From Leucogyrophana mollusca (lineage: Eukaryota; Basidiomycota; Agaricomycetes; Boletales), in NCBI GenBank assembly GCA_021014945.1, contig MU266403.1:1-64000 (forward strand): 64,000 bases of DNA, written 5' to 3'. This document shows positions 34,836 to 49,362 of the stretch, piece by piece. Below the pieces are notes generated by a model that saw nothing but the letters and a program-made list of their open reading frames with translations, did no database searches and had not been told where the DNA came from. Both the position numbers and the translations under genes were made by a program. The number at the start of each line of letters is the position of its first letter. Position 1 is the first letter of the stretch.

Positions 34836-35971
34836 CTAGCGAATCCCGAAAAACGAAAAGATTCGTGGCGCAGAAGATATTTTCAGCTCTTGGATCTGGC
34901 CAATACGTGAGCGAAGCTGCGTCGCCGCATCCTGCAACCTCCGATGCAGCTCGTCTCCGGTTTCCACTTTCCCATTTCCTTCCCCGGGCCACGATTGCGC
35001 AACTGCTCTGTCACGCGTCTCAGCCCACACGTCTAACGCGGCGCGTAGAGATTTTCCTTCTTCCGTTTCGGGGATAAGCTTTGCAAGCTCGAGCAATTCT
35101 GTTCGGGCTTGAGTGGGAAGAGGATGCTCCGGGCGGGCAGTGGTTTCAGTGCAGTCCTTGCGAATGATGAGGTCCACAATGGCCCATGCAGACTCCCGCG
35201 TACCCTGAAATTGAACCAACTGCGATCCGCGATCACACATTCCGTTCCACAAGGTCGCACCCAGCTGCCTCTCCCGCTGCTTTCCATCACCGTACGATAT
35301 GTCGCACCACTTGGTCGTTGCAAGAACGACATTCTTGGGGGTGGTCGAGCCGCATAATCTGTTCAGAACCCCCACTGTCTCCGTCGGCATCTTCGGGACT
35401 CGGGCTTGAGAGACCTCGTGCAGGTAAATGACGCCGGTGAGCTTCATGCCCACACCGTACCTATTGAACAATCAACATGAGTTGATGTTTCGCAAACGAA
35501 TCGTGAATGCTTACGAGCGTGCCAGCCAGGTAGCGATACGCCTCAATATGTTCCAGTCACCTGCGAAGTCGTCTCCAGATGTATTATCGAAACCGGGGGT
35601 ATCGACGAAGACAATGCGGCGGGACGGGTCGGCAGGATGGCGGCATGTGACGGGCTGAATCTTTGTGGTACAGGAACTTAAGTCGTGACCAACCGCTGTC
35701 GCTGAAAGGCCAATAGCGATGTTGATGAACTGTCACTCAGACTGAGCGCTGAGCCGGAGAGCAATCACAGGTAACGGTCTTACGGTGCTTTTCCCGACAC
35801 CAGTCTGCCCAACAATGCTAAGCAACAAAGCAGATTAGTATTCTCGAAGTATATGTGCACGGAGGGACCGCACGGAATGATTATATCGGTGTCGAAAGCA
35901 TGTTCCATGACCACGTCAAGTGGTTTTCTTTTTCGATGTTCTGGTTTCGATTTCAGCAAAACATTTGGCAT
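34836..35971 (-). CDS. AIG1-like P-loop GTPase, copy 4
   Basis: Exons 35874-35971, 35784-35817, 35515-35729 and 34836-35460; 323 aa. P-loop GQTGVGKST, INIAIGL, VGHDLSSCT, DTPGFDNTSGDDF, YLHEVSQ, ATTKWCDI. The switch exon is 215 nt instead of 203, adding four residues after DTPGF. Tail is long and charged (LELAKLIPETEEGKSL ... RRLQDAATQLRSRIGQIQEL) and ends FSFFGIR. Complete. Confidence 0.85.
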
Positions 35972-37181
35972 TGCGGTATGGTGAATATGAAATAGTAAAC
36001 TGTGGTACTGGAGAAGTGAGAAGATGAGCGCCTATACTCCACCCACCAGACGTTCAAGTATCACAGGTGCACGAGGTTTCGGTGCGCTCTCCTACAAGCA
36101 TACGAAGTACGACTCGTTGTTCCCATGATGACCAGTGCCACGAGTTCGAGAATTCGGAGAGACTGTAAACCCCCTCCGAGCCGTAGTGTAGGCAAGTTTC
36201 ATGTGTAACGACCAATACAATACTTCCCCGAAATCTCAGCGTCCGTCTACTTGTTTTCGCTTCTGGATCGATCAGTAATAGAGAAAGCTCTTACCCTTGC
36301 AGGCCTGTGTACTGCGCTCGAAGGCTGAATGCTCAGCAAGGACATGCAATCATGGTTCCGGTCATCCCGCACCTACGCCCACCTGCGACACTACGATCTG
36401 TTAGAAATCTTGACTATTGACCGGGCGCCCGAGGGAAGTGGAAAAGCGCCGTACTACTTGTGGTTCGATGCGTTCGGTAGTCAACGGAATGAATTGAGGC
36501 AACATTGAAAGCAAGACCAAAGCTAGACATCTGAAAACAACGGTCGGGTCAAGTGCAAGACCATCATCCTGAATCGGTTCAACGAAGGCGTCGGAAGTTG
36601 CCGCTCTTGCTGTCAGATCACGGGTGGGAGATAGACTCAAGTAAAACGTTGACTCCTCATCATGAACTATCATCACGGCCAGGTGACTGATCAGCTGCAC
36701 CCCCCGTTGCTGTAAACGCCACGATGAAACAGGTCCACCCCACTGATGCAGGCAGGTTGCATACCTACCACCAGGCTGTGCTCGATTTTTGTAAGTACCC
36801 ACGTTGGCACGACGCCAAAATCACTGAGTTTCACAGTTGGGTTGCGGGCATTACCCTAGTTCGAGCGAGAATTTGAAGAACGCTCCTATGGTGCATCCCG
36901 TCTTCGCGGGCCAAATCCACCAAGCTGCAAAATGACAGATATTACAGAAAACTGTATTGGTATATATAAGGGGACTTAAGACTGCCAGCGTATGCATCGG
37001 CTCCGATCCCTCGTGTTTGCCTTTTCCATCCTGATCTGGGGGTGTCCCACAGAACCCCATGAAAGCCCTCGGACACGCTCTCCATGCACCACGATGCCGT
37101 GACTCGAATGAACAGCTAAGTATCAGCACGTCAAGAACATCCGCTTCTCATTATACCCTTCTCCGCACCCCGTTCGAAAGC
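35972..37181. other. Intergenic DNA between divergent GTPase genes
   Basis: Promoter regions of copies 4 (minus) and 5 (plus). No gene recognised; a 133-codon minus frame at 36401-36802 is not supported by motifs or splice sites. Confidence 0.5.
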
Positions 37182-38286
37182 ATGTCGAAAAGCCGAGCAC
37201 CTACGAAGAAATTGAGCAAGAGAAAGTGGAAAGGGACAGAACAGAGGGAAACCGACGCCACCCTGCCAGTCAAGGACGCCCGTGATACCGACATCATCAT
37301 TTTGTGAGCTCTGTCCACTCTTTTCAGCACTCGCATTCACTTTGAAGCACCAGAATAATGGGGCCCACCGGAGTCGGCAAAAGCACTGTGAGCCCTTTTC
37401 ATCTCGACAAATTCCACCGACTTAGCCCTACAGTTCGTCAACTCGGCAGCCGGGGAGCATGCAACCACTGTTGGCCATGATTTGCAATCCTGTACTTCGA
37501 GTATTCAGCATGTCATCGTTCCCTACCCACCTGATCCATCCCGCCGTATCGTCTTCGTTGATACTCCTGGTTTTGATGACACATACTTGGACGATTCCGA
37601 GATCTTAAGGCGTATTGCTGTCTGGCTAGCGCGTTCGTCAGTATAACCCCTTTTCTCAAATATACCAATTAACTAACGAAGCCCTAAATAACAGGTACGA
37701 CGACGACATGAGGCTCGCCGGTGTCGTCTACATGCACGAGATATCTCAAACTCGAATGCTGGGAACATCGCGCAAAAACTTCTTAATGTTTAACAAGCTG
37801 GTCGGTCCTGAAGCTACCAGAAACGTTATTCTCGCGACCACCAAATGGACCCATATCACGGAGGAGGCGGGAGGCAGACGTGAGGAGCAGCTGGTGAACA
37901 CGTTTTGGAAAGAGATGGTTGATAGCGGATCAAGAACTGCACGGTTCTATGGCACGAAAGATTCTGCCTGGGCCATTGTCAACCTTATCGTCGAGAGAGA
38001 GGCTCTCGCGGCCCTCCAGATTCAGAGGGAGCTGGTCGATCTTGGAAAGCTCATTCCCGAGACCGAAGCGGGCAACGCCTTGCGCGCCACACTGAAGAGC
38101 CTCGTCGAGACGCACAAAAAAACTATCTCTCAGCTGCATAGCCAGGAAGGGCCTCAGGGAGGTGACGATGAGTTACAACAGAGATTACGTGAAACTGAGA
38201 GTCAACTTCGAGAACTTCTCGGGCAGATCCAGGGGCTCAAGGTTCCCCTTCGTGAGCGAATACGAGCCCTCTTCCATCTTCGTTAG
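37182..38286 (+). CDS. AIG1-like P-loop GTPase, copy 5
   Basis: Exons 37182-37303, 37354-37387, 37434-37636 and 37695-38286; 316 aa. Long basic N-terminus (KKLSKRKWKGTEQRE), P-loop GPTGVGKST, VNSAAGE, VGHDLQSCT, DTPGFDDTY, YMHEISQTR, ATTKWTHI, helical tail QIQRELVDLGKLIPETEAGN ... LRELLGQIQGL ending RALFHLR. Complete; closest to the apparent family consensus in this window. Confidence 0.88.
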
Positions 38287-38778
38287 TCTATCTAGCGGTA
38301 AGTTTCTCTGGTGCGGTCGTGTTCATATCATTGACACCTCTCCCAGGTAAAACGCAATTGCTACGTGTCAATCGTGTAACCTGTTCCTGATAGCTTATAT
38401 ACATGTCGCCACCCATAGCCTACTTTTCCTGCTTGACCATCGGAAAACGGATCTTGTAGGCGGAGACGCCATTTCTACCTAGGAAAAGGCGATTTCGTGT
38501 ATGAAAGTGCACCAGAGATTTCTGTGTCCGAGGATTTGTCTCTGTCCGGAGGACCGGAATGTGGGCCATCGGAAAGTGCTATGTCTCGGGTAAGTCTCAG
38601 GCTGAAACCAAAAGTTGAAAGTATCAGGGGAATACCGGAAGTTGCCGACATGTCCAACCTAACTCTCGCGCCTGTTCGCCGCAGACACATTGTCACATAC
38701 ATAACATTATGTTTTACAAGATTTGCTTACTACCATTACCTCTTTTTACCCCGCTGTGCGAGCCTACTGATCGCACGT

Positions 38779-39766
38779 ATGCCTAAGATAACGAGGTCTA
38801 GGGGAGCTCCAGGTGTTATGCAGAGCACTAATGACGTGGAACACCGTGACAAGGAGAAGCCTGGAGTGGCGACCGATATCATAATCCTGTGCGTTCCGAG
38901 TTTTGCGCATACAACTATCACATATAGCGCTCACATCTAGTGTATGTCTCAGTGTTCTCGGGGTAACCGGAGTGGGGAAAAGCAGCGTAGGATCGTCGGT
39001 ATCCACACAGCATCGCCAAACTTATCTGTAGGATGATAGTTCATCAATTCTGCAGCCAGAAGCGCAGATGCGACGGTTGTTGGCCACACCCTGACATCGT
39101 GTACATCAGACATCCAACGCGTCCCCTGTACCCATCCCGGTGACCCGGCCCGCCGTGTAATCTTAGTGGACACCCCAGGCTTTGACGACACATACGTGGA
39201 TGACTTCACGACCTTACAGCGGATTGTTGAGGGCCTGAGGAGTTTGTGAGTGTGCATGCTAGGCGGCGTCTACGCGAAGCTTACTGTGGTACAGGTATGT
39301 TGACAACATGAAAATTGCAGGAGTAATATACCTGCACGATATAACTCAGACCCGCTTCGCGTTATCGAGGACAGCGGTGAATACGGTCAAACATCTATGC
39401 GGCGCGAGCGCGCTGAAGAATGTCATTCTCACCACGACGAAGTGGAATGAAATTTCGGATGAGGCCTTGGGGCAGAGGCGCTTGGAAGAGTTATCCGCAG
39501 CCTCAGGTTCCTGGAGGGAGATGCTGGAGCAGGGATCGAGGGTCGCTCGATTCGAAGACACGGCGGAGTCCGCGTGGGAAATTATCGATATCATTGTGCA
39601 GAACCCCTTGGAAGATCGCCTGCAAATAGAGAGGGATATCGGTCAGGGCAAGGCTACATCGGCCACAGACGCGGGTTACGCCCTCAAGGAAAAGGTGCGG
39701 AGTGAGCAACGGAGGACTTCGTGGCTTTCTCGACTGGGGCAAAAGTGGGCGTCACTGTTTCATTAA
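38779..39766 (+). CDS. AIG1-like P-loop GTPase, copy 6
   Basis: Exons 38779-38888, 38953-38986, 39040-39245 and 39295-39766; 273 aa. P-loop GVTGVGKSS (Ser in place of the last Thr), INSAARS, VGHTLTSCT, DTPGFDDTY, YLHDITQTR, TTTKWNEI. The tail is shorter and more diverged, ending SRLGQKWASLFH. The switch exon is 206 nt. Complete. Confidence 0.85.
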
Positions 39767-40400
39767 TATCACAAGTTTGCATACAGACCTATAATATGAC
39801 AGTGAGACCTCCGAGTCCTTCTATCGTCGTTGATCACAAGTGCAGGCTGCAGCCGCAGACCATAGTTTGACAATGCGACAGCACGATTTAATTTGCCACC
39901 CTATGATCCTGAACTTGTACGTAACTTGCTTTCTCATGACTCCTCTTGATGCAAGAAGCAACCGATGAAAACGTTATAGACTTGAACACTTACTGAGCGA
40001 CAGCCCATTCTCAAGTGCTACAGCCATCCAGTGCGACGCTGTGATTGGTGGACAGACATGCGAAACCTACTAAAATAGGTAGGTTCCCTGAACTATACCA
40101 AACGGGTTGCTCAAAAAAGCTGTTCGTTGAGTTGTAGCTAGTGCTACACGTAGCTCTTCATCCATGATGGAGGGAGGCACTGCCGACAGCATAGGGCGAT
40201 TGGCGGCCACACCACGAATCGAGACCGAAAAGCCTATTTGCCTGCGCCAGGGCTGCTTTGAACACATGTCAAGTGATGAGTCGGCATGAGGCCAACCTCA
40301 TGTCTGCGGGTCGTGGATGGATGCTGCCTGATAAGTAGGATGTGACCACCCCCTTCATCTTCAAGTACTAGCACACTCCCCAGATACAATCACTGCGACA

Positions 40401-41733
40401 ATGACTACCCCAGTGCGGCCGCCGTCGAAAAAATGGAAGGGGCGGGAACGGAGGAAGAGCGACAGGGTTATGGACCCGGCCGAAACAAGGGCCAACGACA
40501 TCATCATTCCGTGCGGTCTCAAAATTTCCCGTCATCTGGAAACGACATCACTCACTTATTCGCTCCATCAGCATCATGGGTCCGACTGGCGCCGGAAAGA
40601 GCACGGTAGGGTTGCTATTGTTGGCAGTTCTCATCAATACAAACTGATGAATGGCAGTTTGTCAACACCGCAGTTGGAAAAGACGCAATGGTCGTTGGCC
40701 ACGATTTGAAATCGTGCACCGAAAGTCTTCAGCACGTCATCGTCGACTATCCCAAAGATCCTTCCCGCCGCGTTGTATTCGTTGACACCCCTGGTTTCGA
40801 CGATACCTATGAATCCGACTTTGAGATCTTGAGACGCATTGCGGTCTGGCTCGCGCAATCGTGAGCGAAGTGGAATTACTTGTCATGCTGCGTACACCTA
40901 CTGAAGTTACATACGACAGGTACAGCGACGACAAGAAACTCACAGGCGTCATATACTTGCACGAAATCACGCAAAAGCGGATGATGGGTACCTCACGCAA
41001 AAACCTCGAGATGTTTCACAAGTTATGCGGTCGCGACGCGAGCAAAAATGTCGTACTTGCAACTACGAAATGGGTCAACATTACAGAGGGCGCGGGAGAA
41101 CGACACGAGGGCCAGTTGAAAGACACCTTCTGGAAGAACTTGATCGACGAAGGTTCAGAAATGACTCGGTTTCTTAACGATTCCAAATCTGCTTGGGCTA
41201 TTGTCGACCACATCGTCGCCAGCAGCGACGAACTCCGCGCCCTCCAGATCCAGCGTGAACTTGTTGATCTTCAAAAATTGATACCTGAAACCGAAGCAGG
41301 CAATTCCCTACGGGAGACATTGCAGGAGTTGCTGAACTCGCATCAAAAAACGGTGGCAGACCTGAAAAACGATCAAAGTCGAGGGACTACAGAAGTGCAA
41401 CGGAGATTGCAGGAAGTCGAAGACCAAATTCGGTCGTCTATATCACAGCTCAAACAACTTCAAATTAAACGCACTCTCTGGCAGCGGATCTTGGCATTAT
41501 TCGGCGTTCATAGCACTGGAAACTCGGTGGGTAGTCTCTATCCACCATGCTGCCAATCGCTGATCTGGCTTTCAGTGACGACTGCCTGGCGGTCTCGATA
41601 TGCATTCCACCTGGATGGCTATTCGACGTATGCTTTGCAAGTAGTTGAACGTCATGCAAGGAGACGAACCTTGGACTGGATGACAGATAGTGACTGTGAC
41701 TGTTCACAGCCCCGAGAGGCATGTTACCTTTGA
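40401..41733 (+). CDS. AIG1-like P-loop GTPase, copy 7 (extended C-terminus)
   Basis: Exons 40401-40510, 40572-40605, 40658-40860 and 40920-41733; up to 386 aa. P-loop GPTGAGKST, VNTAVGK, VGHDLKSCT, DTPGFDDTY, YLHEITQKR, ATTKWVNI, helical tail with QIQRELVDLQKLIPETEAGN and IRSSISQLKQL. Other copies stop after the ...ALFG(V)xR end; here the frame continues for about 70 residues past ILALFGVHS with a Cys/Trp-rich, unrelated sequence. That extension may be read-through after loss of the original stop, or a last intron was missed. Confidence 0.85.
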
Positions 41734-41990
41734 GTAGTTTCATCTTATGGATGAAAGTCGGTACGATCCATCTTGTACATACCCTTTAGCTCATTATTTA
41801 TAGCGACCGTTTTAATATATTGATCTGTTAGTGTCCTGGCTGTAGTGTAGGTGCGCGAATATACAAAGTACTAGAGCCTAAAGAGCTCAGCACACGACCT
41901 AAAGTCGGGACCAAATGCATGACATCGACACGTTAACCACTGGGGACTGTGGGCGCCACTGGGAGGATATGGGTAACACAGACGCACTTC

Positions 41991-43613
41991 TCAACCTCTC
42001 CACGGCATACGGAATATCGCTTTGGGTGGGGTCTTTTGAGGGAGTCGCGTCATGACCTGTACTAGCTCCTGTTCAAGCAGGGAACTCTCAACTGACTCTT
42101 GATTCAGGACAAGGTCGATGATTTCCCAAGCGGATTTTTGTGTATCCGCAAATCGAGTCGTCTGCATTCCTTGGCGGAGTAAATTCTTCCAATACATCTC
42201 GGTGAGTTGGCTTTCGTGGCGCTGCCCCACGTCCGATAGAACTTCGCCCCATTTTGTCGTCGCTAGAACGACCTTCCGGAGCACGCCAGGCCGGGAGAGC
42301 TTCATAGGTGTAACGACCGCCGGAGAGAGATCAACCCGGGTCTGCGTGATCTCGTGCAGATATATGAAGCCAACAAGTTTCGCCCCTTGTGACCTGTTGG
42401 TGATTTAGACAAAAGAGGAGATGGTCAACGTGGGGGTGTGTTTACCGGTGCTTGAGCCATTCGATCATGCGCTTCAGCGTGTCCGCGTCATCCGAGGTTG
42501 ACGAGTCATTAAAACCTGGGGTATCAACCAAGACAACGGGGCAAGTAGGGTCGTCCGGGCGCTGGACCTCGAAATCCATGATGAGTGACGTGCAAGAAAT
42601 TATGTCGCTGCCGACGACCGTCACACATCTTCCAGCCGCAGTGTTGATAAACTAGCATCAAGGGTCAGCTAGAAAAAAAGGTGAGAAGTAGTAGCTTACT
42701 GTGCTCTTTCCTGCTCCAGTCTGACCCAGTAGCCTTGGGATCAACGGGTAAGCGGTGCCCTACATGTAGTCAAATAGGAAAACGCACAAAATCATGGGCT
42801 TCGCTTTCTCCGGCAGGATGAGGTCGATCATAGCCCATGCAGATGCCTGGTGGTCACGAAACTGAGCCATCCGTGCTCCCTGACCAATAGCATCCTTCCA
42901 CGAGTTCGCGGATAATAGCTCCTCGTGGGCCCTACACCTTTCCTCCGTCTCGCCACCCCATTTGGTAGTTGCGAGAATGATGCTCTGTGTACCATTGAAG
43001 CAGGACAACTTCTTCAGCATCGCGAGCATATCTCTAAGTGGTGTCCCCACTACACGAGCTTGAGATATATCCTGCAAATAGATAAGGCCAGAAAATTTCA
43101 TACTATCGCTGTAGCTGTCATGCGTACCGTCAAATTGAGATATATGGATGAGTTAAAGGCACTCACGACTTCCTCAGCCATAAATCGAGGCGCGCAAAGA
43201 TCGCCGAGTCACCTACGTCCGCTGTGTACGTATTGTTAAAGCCAGGTGTATCAACAAAGACCACACGACGCGAGGGGTCATTAGGATGGGGGACGACAAC
43301 GTGTCGGATGTGCTCGGTGCAAGGATCCAAGTCATGACCTACGGGCATTGCTGTTTTCCCGGCGGCGGTGTTGATGAACTGATTTGAAGTAAGTTCGCGA
43401 TCGTTGATAATGAGCACGGGCTTACCGTGCTTTTCCCGACTCCTGTTTCGCCAATAACACTTGAGATGGTGTTGGCAAAACTTAGCTTCACGAAACAAGT
43501 AAAACGCACGGAATTACCACATCGCCCGACCTGGCGTCGTGAACGATTGTATCGCCAGCACCAGATGCTTGCTGCCCCTTCCGAGGTTTCACCTTCGATT
43601 GTTTCACAGGCAT
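41991..43613 (-). CDS. Double AIG1-like GTPase (two G domains in one gene)
   Basis: Seven exons: 43510-43613, 43426-43459, 43167-43378, 42788-43114, 42700-42733, 42446-42651 and 41991-42393; 439 aa, every junction in phase. Domain 1: basic N-terminus, P-loop GETGVGKST, INTAAGK, VGHDLDPCT, DTPGFNNTY, YLQDISQAR, ATTKWGGE, stopping at LILPEKAKP. The reading then enters MIL at a typical exon-1 donor (GTGCGT) and the next 34-nt exon is a second P-loop, LLGQTGAGKST. Domain 2: INTAAGR, SCTSLIM, DTPGFNDSS, YLHEITQTR, ATTKWGEV, with a short tail. It looks like two tandem genes joined by deletion between the end of one G domain and the end of the next gene's exon 1. If the join at 42734-42787 is not spliced, domain 1 would stop at FLFDYM. 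Confidence 0.8.
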
Positions 43614-44287
43614 TGTGAGCCTGACTGTCATCGGGAAAGAGCTTTTTGGAAGAGAGATTTGTGTAGGGGTAGGCGTCCGATATGTTCAAGTAGCGAGATA
43701 CACGAGGACCGTGTACAGCATCCGAACTAGAGGCAATGCAGTCATGGCAGGTCATGGCGAGGCACTTAAGTCGCCTCAAAGGGTCCTGTGAATTTCTCAG
43801 CCTTGAGTGCTGTATGTAACTCCATCATTTGCTGTACTTCTGATATGACATTGCCTGTCAGTGGTCCGAGGATAATCTTTGGTACTTCCAAGGCCGTCCA
43901 TTTCCTGCCAAAAATTGAGAAGGGGAAAACTGCACCCCGTTGAGTTGATTCTCGGGGACTGGGAGGCCTCAAATACTATCAGCGAAGGCGCGCCATTGCT
44001 GCTGAAATGGCGATATCAATCCCAGTATCTCGGGATACGACGACGAACAAGTTGGCAAATGGTTGTGGTTGAAGCGCTTGTGATGGATCGATCGGCTCTG
44101 TGCGAGGTCAAGAAAAAACGTTAATTAAACGTGCCGGCGGCCCGCCGGGTAATGGCGAGACATCCGCCACCCCGCCCATACAAGTAATCAAAGGACCCCA
44201 AATACGCAGTACGTAACTCCACCTTTGAACTCCACCCGCCAAATTGACTTTTTTCCGCCAATCTCGCGCACCGACCTCAAGAACACC
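43614..44287. other. Intergenic DNA before SNF1
   Basis: Divergent promoters of the double GTPase and SNF1. No gene recognised; a short minus frame at 43766-43972 lacks support. Confidence 0.5.
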
Positions 44288-46624
<2,337 letters not shown>

Positions 46625-47287
46625 TGTAGGACGCCGAGAGGTATGGGATATGGTGGTGGACGGACATGATTTATTGATAGTAGTGCGCATGTTATTCTTC
46701 CTTCCTTCGTCGTCGTTTTGCTTGCTTACATTTGGATCTACTTACGCTGATACACTATCGATAGATGCCTCCTGCTTTCTGTATGTGCATGCTTGTACGA
46801 TATACATTGGATTGTCATGCTAACCTGTTGCTAACCCATGTGAACACCGTTCGTTGGGATATGCACCAATAGAGGGAGGGTACATACCGACGTGTTACCG
46901 TCATGTGATATGACTGTTCACTGTCTATGTTCAGTGCTTCAACTCTAGCTTCAGCACCTTGGTTTCGCGAATTGTACATCCTCACACGAGGTATGGTAGG
47001 GCGTGCCGAATCCTAAACCAAGGCTGTCGCTCAAGAAACGCCGAAGGTCCGAAATGATGATATGCAAACCAAGGTTCGGCCTGGTTCGGCTCATAGCGGA
47101 CAACGAACTCGGAACTCCTCCACCTGGCTGATTTTCAACTTCAAGTTCAGGCTCCTTCCCGTCGCTGTGTCGGGAGAAACAACGATGCCTCTGGTTTGCC
47201 TTGTGAGCTTTTGCTTACTCGACATGATCCCTGCGTGAAAAATACTCATATCAACAGCTCTCAGGATGCACTCCCGAACTCGCAATC
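46625..47287. other. Intergenic DNA
   Basis: 3' flank of SNF1 and 5' flank of the F-box gene; nothing further recognised. Confidence 0.5.
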
Positions 47288-48374
47288 ATGCTCACGCTGA
47301 TGAAATCTTTAGACCAAGCAGCGGTCGACTCACATGCAGACTCGCCATTTGGTCCATTGTTGAATGCTGCCCTCACCACTATTTTCCATGATGACGAGCT
47401 GCGCCGACAGTCAGACCTGACAGTCATTGGCCCGATTCACCCCAATGGCAACCCTATGTTTGGTGAAAGTTTCACCAGGGAACAAGCACTCGCAGTGAGA
47501 GACGACAGCTTAAGGGTTATCCAACACTGTTCTAGTAAACCGGGTTTGTGGGACAAATGCGGTATCTCTCCACCACCACCGGATCCTGCTCACTTGGAGT
47601 ATGAGGTTCAATTCGGGAGCTGTATCTTGGTGCAAACTATGGTTCTCTCTATCCTGCACCTGGCAACCAACGGCAGAATGACACCGCGGCGCGTCTGGCG
47701 TCTTGCAATGCACCAGGGCTTCTATGACCGCCATCGCCCTGGTTTTGCTGGCATCGATTATGGCGAGGTCATGGTCAACGGCGTACAGTACCCACTACTC
47801 TTTCCTGGAATGGCTTGGATGAACTCGCAGGAATTCCGTTTATTAGAGGAACTCGGCAACATCGAGGCTATGCGGCAGGTCCTAATCAATGAAGGCGATT
47901 TGTGGCTCTGGATGAGCCCTGACCGGTGGGACCTCTTCGAATCGTTTGAGCTAGCTTACTTAGATCTGACCTTATAGCTTTCCTACCGAGTCGTCTTTGT
48001 TCGGTGCGGCTGCCACAACCTTTTTAGAGCCGTCGAGCCACCCGCGACCGTCATGCCTATCAAAAGTAGCCTCCCTGCCCCTCGAAGTTACAATTCATTT
48101 GTTATCCTTCGCCGACATCCCATCCATTCTCTCGCTGGCTTCGACCTCACGACTCTTCCATACGTCTATATTTGGCTGTGATGCGCTTGTCCGTACGTGG
48201 GTATGCGTCAATGCGCCATGGTACATACCCTACTCCAACGATGCTGCTGATATCGCTGCGATGGACTGGGCCTACCTTAGGCGGTGCTATATTAGCCCGT
48301 CGATGCGAAACAGGAGGCGAATATGGAGGATTGTGGGGGATATCGAGAGACTCGCGAGTGGATTGCACGTCTGA
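47288..48374 (+). CDS. F-box protein with unknown N-terminal domain
   Basis: Exons 47288-47925 and 47978-48374, intron 52 nt (GTGGGA...TTATAG); 344 aa. The N-terminal 210 residues are a compact unknown domain (MFGESFTREQALAVRDDS, LATNGRMTPRRVWRLAMHQGFYDRH, GIDYGEVMVNG, RWDLF-like end). The C-terminal exon holds an F-box: LPLEVTIHLLSFADIPSILSLASTSRLF, then WVCVNAPWYIPYSNDAADI and a basic end. The F-box normally sits at the N-terminus; here it is C-terminal. The same intron at the same phase is preserved in the decayed tandem copy, which supports one fused gene rather than two. F-box proteins recruit targets to SCF ubiquitin ligases. Confidence 0.78.
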
Positions 48375-48599
48375 AGTGCAGTGCCCCGCATCGTAATCAG
48401 GATCGGTTGTTTCAATGGCCGGGGTGGCAGAAGCGCAGAAAACGTCGGCAGTGGGACAATCGGCAGGTTGTCCATTGGAGCCGTCTCATCAGGTCAACTT
48501 CGGTTTTATCGTCAGTTACTGGAATGGTCGTGAACGCGATGGAAGGACGACTTTGGCGAGTATCAGCCATGATATCCAAACGACTATCTGACGGGCCGA

Positions 48600-49362
48600 A
48601 TCACTCGCCTAACTGATGCAAGCAAGTATCATCGGTAAACGACGATGCCATCTATCTCATCCTGCACTTGCCCCAGATTGTGACCAGGGTTTCAGGTACA
48701 GACTTATAGTCCATGCCAAAGTTAAAAATACCTCGCGCTCGTTTCGAGTGGACTTTGGAGGCTGTATTCCAGTGCAAATTGCGGCCCTCCAAATCTTGCG
48801 TCTTGCGACGAATGGCAGGATGGCGCCTCGCTATGCACCAGGATTTCTATGATAGACATCTTCCTGAATTTGTCAACATAGACTATGGCGAGGTTATGAT
48901 GCAGAGTGCGAACTACCAATGCTGCTGCCCGGGATGCTTCAAATGCTTGACGACTTGGAGGGAAGGAGGCCTTGGAGGGTCTTGGCGACATCAAGACTAT
49001 GCAACGGGTCTTTATAAACGAAGGTAGCCTGTGGGCATGGACAAGCTCTGATCGGTGAGCAACTCTCCCCTGAATAGCTCTATGCCGCCACCCGAACACC
49101 ACCGCAGCTTTCTGGTAGACCCATCATCGTTCGTCACCCTTCCTGGAACCACAGTTCGCCCCGCATCGTCCATACACATTCCATCCGCACCAAATCTGCC
49201 CTCGATTCCTCCCGAGGTCATCACCCATTTGCTATCGTTCGCAGCTCTCCCTGAAATCCTATCGCCGGCCGCGACCCCGCGATACTTCAATACGGCTATA
49301 ATTGGCTGTGATGCACTTGTCCGTGAATGGATGTGTCTCAATGCGCCATGGTACATTCCCTA
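48600..49362 (+). pseudogene. Decayed tandem copy of the F-box gene
   Basis: Matches the preceding gene: VDFGGCIPVQIAALQILRLATNGRMAP, then after a 17-bp deletion (around 48830) LAMHQDFYDRHLPEFVNIDYGEVMM in another frame, then a GATCG-GTGAGC donor and CGCAG acceptor (49053-49106) at the same position, and the F-box PPEVITHLLSFAALPEILS with ALVREWMCLNAPWYIP before a premature stop at 49360-49362. The frameshift and stop make it a pseudogene; the N-terminal 100 residues are unrecognisable. Confidence 0.8.

Noticed and set aside
36401..36802. 133-codon minus-strand frame
   Set aside because: Lies in the divergent promoter region between two GTPase genes and shows no conserved feature.
48600..48850. 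Independent gene in the frame starting at about 48616
   Set aside because: It aligns with the F-box gene's N-terminal domain and is broken by a 17-bp deletion; treated as part of the pseudogene.
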